Assembly (NCBI RefSeq): GCF_001957125.1
Contig: NZ_MPHJ01000020.1
Coordinates: 1 to 64,000, forward strand
Direction of reading: 5' to 3'
DNA length: 64,000 bases
Origin: Shewanella sp. UCD-KL12
GTDB taxonomy: Bacteria > Pseudomonadota > Gammaproteobacteria > Enterobacterales > Shewanellaceae
The position numbers were made by a program, and so were the translations under genes. This document shows positions 35,462-43,687 of the stretch, one piece after another (position 1 is the stretch's first letter; each line of letters starts with the position of its first letter). The notes under the pieces are model-generated. The model did not search any database, was not told the DNA's origin, and saw only the letters and a list, made by a program, of their open reading frames with translations.

Positions 35462-36595
35462 CTATTTTTTAAATCTAATTTGGAGGCATATATCCATGTA
35501 TTGTATTCCTTTAATTTCTAAGGGAAGTGCATAATTAAATGAACTTTTTGACCCTTTCCCAGTAGAAGAGGGAGCTTCAAATTTTAGGTTATTGAATAAG
35601 TAGTCTTGAAACGCATTCCAGCTGAAAATATGATAACAAACAATGTCACCAGCTTCCTTTACAATAATGTAGCCGCCAGATGCATCAAACTGACCTTTCC
35701 AAGGTTTACTTGGCATCATTCCTAAAGCTGCATCAATTAGTAATCTTTTTACCTTGTAGATATAGAAATCTTTAATTCTTTCTGAATCTCTAGCTTTAAA
35801 TCCACAGGGGTTTTTTTTTGCTACTTCTTCAACTATGTAACTCAACGAAGTTTTGTTCGAGTTCATATAAAACTTTAAGCATTCAGATAAGATAAGTGCC
35901 AAAGAAGAATCTATTAAAGTTAGGTTTTCTGAAAAGGACTCACCAACAACGTATTCAAATTCGAGATCGTAGCCATTTTTGTTTAAATTTTGAACTCTTG
36001 TTTTTGAACCAATTTTTTCCTTATTAACATCATAAGTCGCTAGTGATTCTTTTACAGATTTAGAGCTATTTTTATCTACAACTCTATATCTAAACAGTGT
36101 TTGTTTTGATGCATTGAGGAGCGTGGCTGGCTTACTGTGTCTTGATTTTATGCTGAAGCCACTATTAACTGTTTGACCAGTATTTATATCGTGCAAACAA
36201 ATATGAATATCTGCCTTCTTATCACTTGATTGCTTCGTTGTTGGGTTTTGAAGTTTATCTAACAGAGGTTCAATTTCTGGAACGGAAAAGCTTCTACCTT
36301 TTCGTGAAGAGATGATTTTGAAAAAGTTGCTTGCCTCGGTATGAAGCTCTTTCATTGTAATTATGTTGGTTTTATCTGGTGATTTGACAAGAATAGTCTT
36401 GTCAGATTCAACTCTAAACTCTATTGGTGAGCTATTATCATCATTTTGCATCGGTATACTGACTACTGGATAATAGGAGCCTTCAATAATATTTTGTTCA
36501 CCATCTGCTGGGAATAGCTTTCCATCTGCCAATATTTTTATGAGAGCATATAATTCAGCCCATTCACCAGCATTTTTAGTTTTATTTTTAGCCAA
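35462..36595 (-). CDS. HpaII-family type II restriction endonuclease
   Basis: The 377-residue product resembles the HpaII restriction endonuclease family: the N-terminal GEWAELYALIKILADGKLF (11-29), the YYPVVSI block, and the GFSIKSRHSKPATLLNASK segment (about 160-178), which looks like the catalytic core with its Ser-Ile-Lys. HpaII itself cuts CCGG; whether this enzyme does is not shown. The gene overlaps the end of the methyltransferase gene by 8 bp. The region is clearly AT-rich compared with its neighbours. Confidence 0.8.
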   Translation of the reverse strand: MAKNKTKNAGEWAELYALIKILADGKLFPADGEQNIIEGSYYPVVSIPMQNDDNSSPIEFRVESDKTILVKSPDKTNIITMKELHTEASNFFKIISSRKGRSFSVPEIEPLLDKLQNPTTKQSSDKKADIHICLHDINTGQTVNSGFSIKSRHSKPATLLNASKQTLFRYRVVDKNSSKSVKESLATYDVNKEKIGSKTRVQNLNKNGYDLEFEYVVGESFSENLTLIDSSLALILSECLKFYMNSNKTSLSYIVEEVAKKNPCGFKARDSERIKDFYIYKVKRLLIDAALGMMPSKPWKGQFDASGGYIIVKEAGDIVCYHIFSWNAFQDYLFNNLKFEAPSSTGKGSKSSFNYALPLEIKGIQYMDICLQIRFKK

Positions 36596-37499
36596 TAGTT
36601 ACACCATCTTCATTAAATAATTTTTCATTATCACTTAGGTATTCTTTTATTTGCTTGGCAAATGCACTTACAGCATTTACAGCAACACTATTTCCTAGCT
36701 GTTTAAGCGCTTGTGTTTCTGAAACAGGAAAATGATAGTTATCAGGATAACCCATCATTTTTTTACCTTGTATTGAGGTTAATCTTTTTTCTTCACCATC
36801 AACTAAATACGAATCCCAGTTTCTTCGGTCATGTAAGCCAGATCCTCTCCCTCCAACACGTAGCGTATAACCTATATCTCGGCTACACTCGCCTTCCCAT
36901 ACATCTGACATTGTCATTTCTAGTTTTAAAGGTTCTGGAAATTTAAACTCTGGTAATAATTGAGAGCCTTTTCTAAAGCCAACCATAAATATTCTAGGTC
37001 GATGCTGTGGAAGACCATAGTCAGATGCTTTCACCAATTTATAATGAAATGTATAGCCTAGGTTTTCTTCTAAATGCTGTTTAATTATTTCGAATGTTTT
37101 ACCGTCTTCATGTTTTAGAATATGTCTTACATTTTCTAAAAAGAAAGCTTTAGGTTTTTTGGCTTCAAGGATTTCACAAATTCGGAAAAACATATTTCCT
37201 CTATCGTCTTTATCTTCCTTAAAGCCTTTTTTGTAACCTGCCTGGCTAAATGGCTGGCATGGGAAGCCTGCACATAGAATTTCAAAATCTGGAATTTGTT
37301 CTTCTGGATTATCAATTTTCAATATGTTGTCATTAAATAATCCATTTTCGAATAGGCTCGGTGTAACACTTTCAAAATTAGCTTGGTAGGTAATTCGAGC
37401 ATGAGGGTTTATCTCAGAAGCAAATACGCATTCAGCACCAACCTCATGAAATGCAAGGTGAAAACCACCAATCCCAGCAAATAAATCAATAAATCTCAT
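36588..37499 (-). CDS. DNA (cytosine-5)-methyltransferase of the type II system
   Basis: The 303-residue product has the C5 methyltransferase motifs in order: DLFAGIGGFHLAF (5-17, SAM binding), GFPCQPFS with catalytic C81, ENVRH (122-126), QHRPRIFMVGF (motif VIII) and QLGNSVAVNAV (motif X). The target-recognition part between VIII and IX (GYTLRVGGRGSGLHDRRNWD) is short. It would protect host DNA from the endonuclease encoded next. It leads the M-R-HNH operon. Confidence 0.93.
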   Translation of the reverse strand: MRFIDLFAGIGGFHLAFHEVGAECVFASEINPHARITYQANFESVTPSLFENGLFNDNILKIDNPEEQIPDFEILCAGFPCQPFSQAGYKKGFKEDKDDRGNMFFRICEILEAKKPKAFFLENVRHILKHEDGKTFEIIKQHLEENLGYTFHYKLVKASDYGLPQHRPRIFMVGFRKGSQLLPEFKFPEPLKLEMTMSDVWEGECSRDIGYTLRVGGRGSGLHDRRNWDSYLVDGEEKRLTSIQGKKMMGYPDNYHFPVSETQALKQLGNSVAVNAVSAFAKQIKEYLSDNEKLFNEDGVTIG

Positions 37500-37839
37500 A
37501 CAGTTCCGATTCTAAAAATGAAAAAAAATTAGCTCGATATTCTATCATTGTTAAACGAAAATAAATGCAGTTTTTTGGTTAGTTTTAATCAGTGAATAGC
37601 TTTGTATTTACTGTAAATGCAAGGTATTGGTTATGCTTTGTTTTTTATAAATAGAGGTCAGAAGTTACTGTCTGTAAGATTATTTCAGTTTTTAGAGTTA
37701 ACAAAGTAGTCTGGTTAACCTATTGAAGTAAAGGCTAAAGTGTCTAATATATATATAAAATAATATTATGCTTTGAGGCATGTTTTATCTATATCTATCA
37801 GTACTATAATTAAGTGGTGATCAGCTTGAAAGCCAAGTT
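37500..37839. other. AT-rich intergenic region upstream of the R-M operon
   Basis: About 340 bp of very AT-rich DNA that must hold the methyltransferase promoter on the minus strand. I see no controller (C) protein gene or obvious operator palindrome. Confidence 0.5.
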
Positions 37840-38241
37840 ATGAACCAATACAATCAAGAGCTTGGTGAATTGTTTCAGCTTGGCTTTGAGCTTAGCCATT
37901 ACCCATTTCTTAAAGATAAGAGCTGGCACAACTATATGTGCCCAAGCTTTATTTTTAAGGCTAAGGTGAACTCAGATAAATCTGCTTACTTAGAACAAAG
38001 TGAGAAATACCTCTTCTTGCAGATCGACTATCTGAGGGAGGATGAATGAGAGAACATTGGCTCTAGTCGTTACACAGTGATTACTGCAACCGCAACTCGG
38101 TTTAGTGACTCTGAGTGGGATATAGAGATGGATCATGATGAACAAAGCGCTATCTTGTTTGAACCTGAAGGTCCTGATGCACTCGCCCAATTCCTTGAAC
38201 AGTCTCGCCTATCAATAATCTTCACTTTAGAAACAAGCTAA
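37840..38241 (+). pseudogene. Small gene interrupted by an in-frame TGA
   Basis: The frame from ATG 37840 encodes 69 residues up to TGA at 38047-38049, then stays open in the same frame for another 63 codons to TAA at 38239. The downstream part (ENIGSSRYTVITATATRF...FLEQSRLSIIFTLETS) has normal coding character and fits as the second half of one protein of about 133 residues. I do not recognise the family. No selenocysteine element is apparent, so a nonsense mutation (for example from CGA, GGA or TGG) is the simplest reading. Confidence 0.7.
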
Positions 38242-38595
38242 TACACCGCAGACCGAAGAGATACACTGTTTTTCTTTTTATCAACAGGTGTAATGCGGCT
38301 GCGAGCTTCGATGACAGGGAGGTCATCGCAGAGCCTATAGGGCCTATTTTGTTCCATACAAAATTAGGCATTTCCTCCATCCCTGGAGGTCAGATATGCT
38401 AGCGGCGTCTCGCAGAAGTATCTGCAGTAAAGCCTGCTGCAAGCAATAAATATCAACATGGTAATACTTACCAAATAATCCCACCAAATAACAAAATACC
38501 CAAATGAAACGATAAGCTATTTCCCCGACTTGTTAACTGACAAGTCATCAATCAAGTTATCATTAGGCTATTAATGCCCCTTAGCAAGTAAAGTT
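38242..38595. repeat. Hairpin-rich intergenic repeat before hrpB
   Basis: Several hairpins follow one another: GATGAC/GTCATC at 38310-38327, GCCTATTTTGT/ACAAAATTAGGC at 38342-38369, and a GCAG...CTGC cluster near 38411-38440. The G+C-rich stretch 38295-38440 resembles dispersed intergenic repeats of Shewanella. The last 140 bp before hrpB is AT-rich with no clear signal. Confidence 0.5.
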
Positions 38596-41217
38596 ATGTC
38601 AAAGATGTCAGCCAAAAGTATTACCTTGCCGATCGATAAACTCTATGATGAGTTCAGATCTGCGATAAAAGACAATCACTTAGTGGTTGAGTCTGATACA
38701 GGCTCGGGTAAGTCTACCCGTCTGCCGCTCTGGTGTGCTAAAGCTGGGTGTGCTGAAGCGGTTGAAGGTGGCAGGGGTAAGCGAGTCTTGGTGGTGGAGC
38801 CTAGGCGTGTTGCTTGTTTAGCGCTATGTTCATTTGTGAGCTCTTTGTTTAAAGACGCTGAGGGCTCTGCTCAGTCTGCTAATAAGGTCGGTTATGCCAT
38901 ACGTTTTGATTCGACAGTGACAGATACGACTCAAATTGCGTTTGTTACCCCGGGCATTGCACTGCGTTGGTTACAGCAAGATGGCTTAGCCAGCTTCGAT
39001 ACTGTGATTATCGATGAGTTCCACGAACGGCGCTGGGATACTGATCTGTTATTGGCCATATTGAAGTTAAAGGCGCAAGAGTCAGCAGAACTTAGGCTAG
39101 TTTTAACATCAGCGACCATTGATGGTGAGCGGCTAACTGACTATTTAGGCACAAGTTTAAGCTCTAATACAGCAAGTGACTCACTATCGAATACACGTCA
39201 AGTTCCCGAGCCTAAATCTCAACGATTAGTAGCGGAAGGTAAAAGGTTCCACGTGGAACTAAAATTTCAGGCCCGCGAAAGTCACCATCTACCTGACATC
39301 CGTGGCGTGGAACAAGCGGTTAAAACAGCTGTGTCTGGTCTGCTTAATGACACTCAGGGTGATATTCTTGTATTTCTTCCTGGTAAACGTGAAATACAGA
39401 GCTGCTTACAAGCGTGTGGCTCTCTATTTAGGGAAGCTGAAGGCTCTTTACTACGAGAAGCTGAAGGCTCTCTATTTCAAACCGCTGAGGGCTCTATTGA
39501 GCTACTTGCGCTACATGGAGGTATTACTCCCCAAGAACAAGAGAAGGTACTTCAGCCAGCTAACCATCAAAGAGTTATATTCTCTACCAATGTGGCTGAA
39601 ACGTCTTTGACCATTCCGGGGGTTACAGCGGTGGTTGATAGTGGCCTGGAGCGGCGTACTCATCAGCGAAATGGTCGTACAGTATTATCATTAGCACGCA
39701 TCTCTAAAGCCAGTGCTGCTCAGCGAATGGGGCGTGCAGGCCGTACGCAAGACGGTATTTGTATTCGATTGTGGGGCAAGAGCGCTCCTATGGAGGCTAT
39801 GACGCCACCGGAGCTACAGCGAGAAGAGTTAGTCGAACCTTTGTTAACTGCAGCTTGCTGTGGTTACCGCTTATCTGAGCTCAGTTTTGTAGATCAACTG
39901 CCTGAAAAATCACTGATGATTGCAACTAATAAACTTGTAGCTATGGGGGCGGTTAATAGCGATGGCATTGTAACTGCTCATGGGCGAAAAATATCGCCAC
40001 TGCCTATAGATACGCTGTTTGCTCATCTTATCAGTGCAATGCCCGATGATACCTGCCGTGGACTGATGATTGACTTAGCGGCGGCACTGAGTGTTCCACA
40101 ACGACTATTTCAGCTACCCAGTGATGAATTTGATCTAAAAGAGCTCAATGAGTGGGAGCCTCTATCTTGTGACGCTTTTACTCTAATAAAGATACTTAGA
40201 GAACCCGTAACTAGTTTATTGAAGTCTTCGAGTACGCATAGGTCGTATATAGACACTAGTGCACGAAAAGAAGCACGCCTGTTAGCTGAGCAGATACGTA
40301 CAGCACTGGGTTTAGAGAGTATTAATAAGGCTAATACGCTTAATATACGTGACGATGAGTTGCGTCGGTCTTGGTTGCTAGCTGTGATAAAGGCCTCACC
40401 TGAATTAGCGTTTGTTAGACGAGAAAAGCGATTTAGCGCATTAGGTAATGGTTTCAGTGAGGTGCAGATAGGAAGAGATAGTCGTTTTTCCTCTGAGCTT
40501 AAAATGAGTGATGGTAAGGAGAGTGCTTTGGCTGCTGTGGTATTTGATCAGCATTCCATTGCAGGTAAGGGAAGTAAGCAAACCCTTAATCTAGCCAGCT
40601 GTATGGCGCCTATATCATTCAAGTTACTTAGCCAGGCTGCCCTAGGTGAAGAGCGATTAGCTGAGAATAGGGAGCAGGGCAATAAGCATAAAGTGCTTGT
40701 GGAGACTGTATACGCTGGAAGAGTGATAGCTTCTCATTTGAAAGAGGTGGAAGGGGCGCAAGCAATTGAAGCTATAGTGCGTAGCATTAAGCTTGGACGA
40801 CAGTTTAAAGGTGTTGCAAGTCAGCTAGAGCGGGATATCGCAGCTTGGAATATATGGCTGGCCGTAGGAAAAGCAGATAAAGCGGCTCTGAGTATGGATT
40901 TAGACCAATATCTTGCAGATAAATTAATTGAGTTAGGTGTGGAGTGTTTTGATGATCTGCAGATGATTGAGGCGAGTGATCTTTTATTTGAAGGAGTTCC
41001 TGAGTGGGAACGAGAGGAGTTTGATCGTCTCTATCCGACTAAGCTGTTATTGGCCGAACTTAAACTGACTGTGGAGTATCAGGCAAAGCGTAAGCTTGTC
41101 ACGGTAATTTATGCCAGTGGAATGCGCAAGACTGGGCCAAAACGCTGGGAGCTACCAAGATGGCAAGGTTGGAAAATCCAGTATAGGAAGGCGAGCAGAG
41201 TGGTTGATGTGAAGTGA
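38596..41217 (+). CDS. hrpB: DEAH-box ATP-dependent helicase, HrpB type
   Basis: The 873-residue product is a DEAH RNA helicase: motif I DTGSGKST (34-41), motif II DEFH (140-143), motif III SAT, STNVAETSLTIPG (motif V) and QRMGRAGR (376-383, motif VI). The C-terminal half matches HrpB (E. coli HrpB is 809 residues), ending in a YRKASRVVDVK tail that differs from E. coli. The extra length comes partly from an 8-residue tandem repeat at 275-300 and a Ser/Asn-rich insertion near 190-215. The gene also contains a perfect parS site (39246-39259). Confidence 0.85.
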   Translation: MSKMSAKSITLPIDKLYDEFRSAIKDNHLVVESDTGSGKSTRLPLWCAKAGCAEAVEGGRGKRVLVVEPRRVACLALCSFVSSLFKDAEGSAQSANKVGYAIRFDSTVTDTTQIAFVTPGIALRWLQQDGLASFDTVIIDEFHERRWDTDLLLAILKLKAQESAELRLVLTSATIDGERLTDYLGTSLSSNTASDSLSNTRQVPEPKSQRLVAEGKRFHVELKFQARESHHLPDIRGVEQAVKTAVSGLLNDTQGDILVFLPGKREIQSCLQACGSLFREAEGSLLREAEGSLFQTAEGSIELLALHGGITPQEQEKVLQPANHQRVIFSTNVAETSLTIPGVTAVVDSGLERRTHQRNGRTVLSLARISKASAAQRMGRAGRTQDGICIRLWGKSAPMEAMTPPELQREELVEPLLTAACCGYRLSELSFVDQLPEKSLMIATNKLVAMGAVNSDGIVTAHGRKISPLPIDTLFAHLISAMPDDTCRGLMIDLAAALSVPQRLFQLPSDEFDLKELNEWEPLSCDAFTLIKILREPVTSLLKSSSTHRSYIDTSARKEARLLAEQIRTALGLESINKANTLNIRDDELRRSWLLAVIKASPELAFVRREKRFSALGNGFSEVQIGRDSRFSSELKMSDGKESALAAVVFDQHSIAGKGSKQTLNLASCMAPISFKLLSQAALGEERLAENREQGNKHKVLVETVYAGRVIASHLKEVEGAQAIEAIVRSIKLGRQFKGVASQLERDIAAWNIWLAVGKADKAALSMDLDQYLADKLIELGVECFDDLQMIEASDLLFEGVPEWEREEFDRLYPTKLLLAELKLTVEYQAKRKLVTVIYASGMRKTGPKRWELPRWQGWKIQYRKASRVVDVK
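39245..39260. promoter_or_regulatory. parS site in hrpB
   Basis: GGTTCCACGTGGAACT contains the perfect 14-bp palindrome GTTCCACGTGGAAC, the gammaproteobacterial ParB target. It lies about 10 kb right of oriC. Confidence 0.88.
39418..39495 (+). repeat. 24-bp in-frame tandem repeat in hrpB
   Basis: Three consecutive 24-bp units encode GSLFREAE, GSLLREAE and GSLFQTAE, with a partial fourth (GS). A related single unit, SSLFKDAE followed by GS, lies at 38839-38868 in the same gene. Confidence 0.85.
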
Positions 41218-42191
41218 TTTTAGTAACTGCAATGGGATAAGTAGGTAGCTCTATATGAGTGAGAGCGACTAACATTTTTAGTGTGTTTTTATCGTTTTTT
41301 TATTTTTAATTTTGATAGATATATTGAGTTTGTTTTTAAAAGTAATGAAGTGAAAAAAAATATTTTTGATCTTTAGCCGATCAGATCGATTTTGATCACC
41401 AGAATGAAAAATCATTTTGAGTATAACTTTTCTACTAAGATCTAATAATTAGTAATAATCAAGAAAAAATGCAAATTTTATCCACAGGTCGATTCCTTTT
41501 AAATCAAGTGGTTATCTTTGTGTTTGGATCTTTTTTTAATAAAAGATCGTAAATTTAATTAGTTGTTGATATCTCTGTTGATGCTTTTGATCGAGATCAA
41601 AAAATGAACAGGCTTAAATCTGCTATTTTTATCGTCAAAAATAGTGGCTTTATCGGCTAATTTAGCTTCAAAAAGCATAATATTCAGTCGTTGGTTTTAT
41701 TTTTCAATATGACGATATTTGATTGCTGACAGATCTAATGAGATTAGGGGAATATGTCGATCTAAAATAGGGGGCTAGTTACTAAGATCTAAAACCTTAA
41801 ATCTAAGCTAAGGATCTGTTTTTATCGAAGCGTACTTTTAGCTTTAACTGGAGGGAAGATCATCGAAAAGCGAAGCGTTGTTCTTTACCTGGATCCTATA
41901 AGTAAAATCTAGATTCCGGCCAACAGCGTGCCGGAATGACAAATGATTAAAGCATGTAGGAATCACTAAGGATTTACGTATTCAGAAAGATAAGGAATAT
42001 CTGAGTTGAAAAGTAAGCTGTCATTCTTAACTCGTTTCAGAATCTAGCTTCGAGCTAGGTACCTAAGGCCTGGGTTTTAGTAGCCTTAGGAGTTTGAAAT
42101 ACCATAGCGTCATCAGGGCGGAGCCCATCGAACAGCAAAGCGTCTCTCTTTGTCTATGCCCTAGGAGATAGATCCTAGGGCCTTATTACAA
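41218..42191. other. Intergenic region with GATC cluster and DnaA box
   Basis: Nearly 1 kb without a gene. I count 13 GATC sites between 41368 and 41872 and one perfect DnaA box at 41478-41486, in very AT-rich DNA. The right part (41870-42190) holds repeat-like sequence: a dyad ATTCCGGC...GCCGGAAT (41923-41948 region), CAGGGCGGAGCCCATCGAAC (42115-42134) and a palindrome CCCTAGGA/TCCTAGGG (42160-42180) just after the mnmE stop. Confidence 0.7.
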
Positions 42192-43553
42192 TTACTTCCC
42201 TATACAGAAGGAGCTAAAGATCTTTCCGAGTAGATCATCTGAAGTAAATTTACCGGTGATCTCTGACAGTGCGAGTTGAGTCATACGTAACTCTTCGGCA
42301 AGTAGCTCTCCGGCTTGGTAGACCTCTAGTTGCTCTTTTCCTAGCATCAAGTGGCTAGTAGCGAGGTCTAAGGCTTCTAAATGACGTCGACGTGCGATAA
42401 AGCCGCCCTCAAGGTTACTTTGGTAACCCATGAGTGATTTTAGGTGTTGTTTAACAGAATCTACACCTAAGCCTGTTTTAGCTGATATACGGAATACGCT
42501 ATGACCATGATCTTCTGTTACATCTAATGACTCACCAGTAATATCTGCTTTATTGCGCACTACCGTGATGCCTAAGCGGGCAGGAAGCCTGTCAATAAAA
42601 TCTGGCCAAATCTCGTGTGGGTCGACTGCATTAGTTGTTGTACCATCGACCATAAACAAGACTTGATCGGCTGTTTCTATCTCACTCCAGGCACGTTCGA
42701 TGCCTATCTGCTCTACGGTATCTGAGGTATCACGTAATCCTGCAGTGTCTATGATATGCAGTGGCATGCCATCTAAGTGAATATGCTCTCGTAGCACGTC
42801 GCGGGTTGTACCGGCAATTTCGGTAACAATGGCAGACTCTTTACCTGCTAGGGCATTTAGTAAGCTAGATTTCCCTGCATTAGGGCGTCCAGCGATGACC
42901 ACTTTCATCCCTTCTCGGATAATAGAACCTTGCTTGGCACTCGCCTGAACTGAGTCTAGTTTGGTAATAATTCGATTAAGTGAACCAGCAATTTTACCGT
43001 CAGACAGGAAGTCGACCTCTTCATCGGGGAAGTCAATCGCTGCCTCGACGTATAAGCGCAAGTTGGTGACCTGATCGACAAGTTCATGTATCTGAGTAGA
43101 GAACTCTCCTTGTAGCGAGTTCAGGGCGCTCTTAGCGGCTTGTTCACTGGTTGCATCAATGAGATCGGCAATCGCTTCAGCTTGAGTTAGGTCAAGCTTG
43201 TCGTTCATAAAGGCTTGTTCGCTAAATTCACCAGGCTTAGCAATACGTAGTCCTTCGGTTTCCATGACTCGCTTGATCAACATATCGAGAACGATTTGGC
43301 CGCCATGGCCCTGCAGCTCTAATACGTCTTCACCGGTAAAGGAGTTGGGACCTTGAAAGTAAAGTGCAATACCTTGGTCAATAACTTTGCCATCGGCATC
43401 TTTAAAATCACAGTAATCTGCATAACGTGTTTTAGGGATATGGCCCAGTATTGCCATAGCAACGTCGCTGGCTTGATCCCCTGAAATACGAATGATACCT
43501 ACACCACCACGCCCTGGAGCGGTTGCTTGTGCCACGATAGTATCTGTTGTCAT
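42192..43553 (-). CDS. mnmE: tRNA modification GTPase MnmE (TrmE)
   Basis: MnmE is the GTPase partner of MnmG in wobble-uridine modification. The 453-residue product has the N-terminal tetrahydrofolate-binding domain (APGRGGVGIIRISG, 12-25), the GTPase with G1 GRPNAGKSS (222-230), G3 DTAGLRDT, G4 NKAD, and the C-terminal FCIGK with the conserved Cys451. Length is normal. It is the last gene of the rpmH-rnpA-yidD-yidC-mnmE series but has a terminator before it. Confidence 0.96.
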   Translation of the reverse strand: MTTDTIVAQATAPGRGGVGIIRISGDQASDVAMAILGHIPKTRYADYCDFKDADGKVIDQGIALYFQGPNSFTGEDVLELQGHGGQIVLDMLIKRVMETEGLRIAKPGEFSEQAFMNDKLDLTQAEAIADLIDATSEQAAKSALNSLQGEFSTQIHELVDQVTNLRLYVEAAIDFPDEEVDFLSDGKIAGSLNRIITKLDSVQASAKQGSIIREGMKVVIAGRPNAGKSSLLNALAGKESAIVTEIAGTTRDVLREHIHLDGMPLHIIDTAGLRDTSDTVEQIGIERAWSEIETADQVLFMVDGTTTNAVDPHEIWPDFIDRLPARLGITVVRNKADITGESLDVTEDHGHSVFRISAKTGLGVDSVKQHLKSLMGYQSNLEGGFIARRRHLEALDLATSHLMLGKEQLEVYQAGELLAEELRMTQLALSEITGKFTSDDLLGKIFSSFCIGK

Positions 43554-43632
43554 TACTGTGATTCCTACATTTGAATATTGAAAAGCTTATTAAAAGTGAC
43601 TGGGCCCATAAAGGACGGTCTCTCATAAAAAG

Positions 43633-43667
43633 CAAAAAGCGGTCAATACTAAGTATTAACCGCTTTT
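43633..43667 (-). terminator. Intrinsic terminator between yidC and mnmE
   Basis: AAAAAGCGGTCAATACT pairs with AGTATTAACCGCTTTTT (one mismatch), and the minus-strand side ends in a T-run. It lies about 20 bp past the yidC stop. Confidence 0.8.
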
Positions 43668-43687
43668 TCTTAGTTGGAGTTTAAGAC

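Noticed and set aside
37840..38241. Selenocysteine reading of the TGA at 38047
   Set aside because: The protein resembles no selenoprotein, the site lacks a Cys-like context and no SECIS-type hairpin is evident after the TGA; a nonsense mutation is simpler.
39418..39495. Tandem repeats in hrpB as a CRISPR-like array
   Set aside because: The units are contiguous without spacers and are in frame within the helicase gene.
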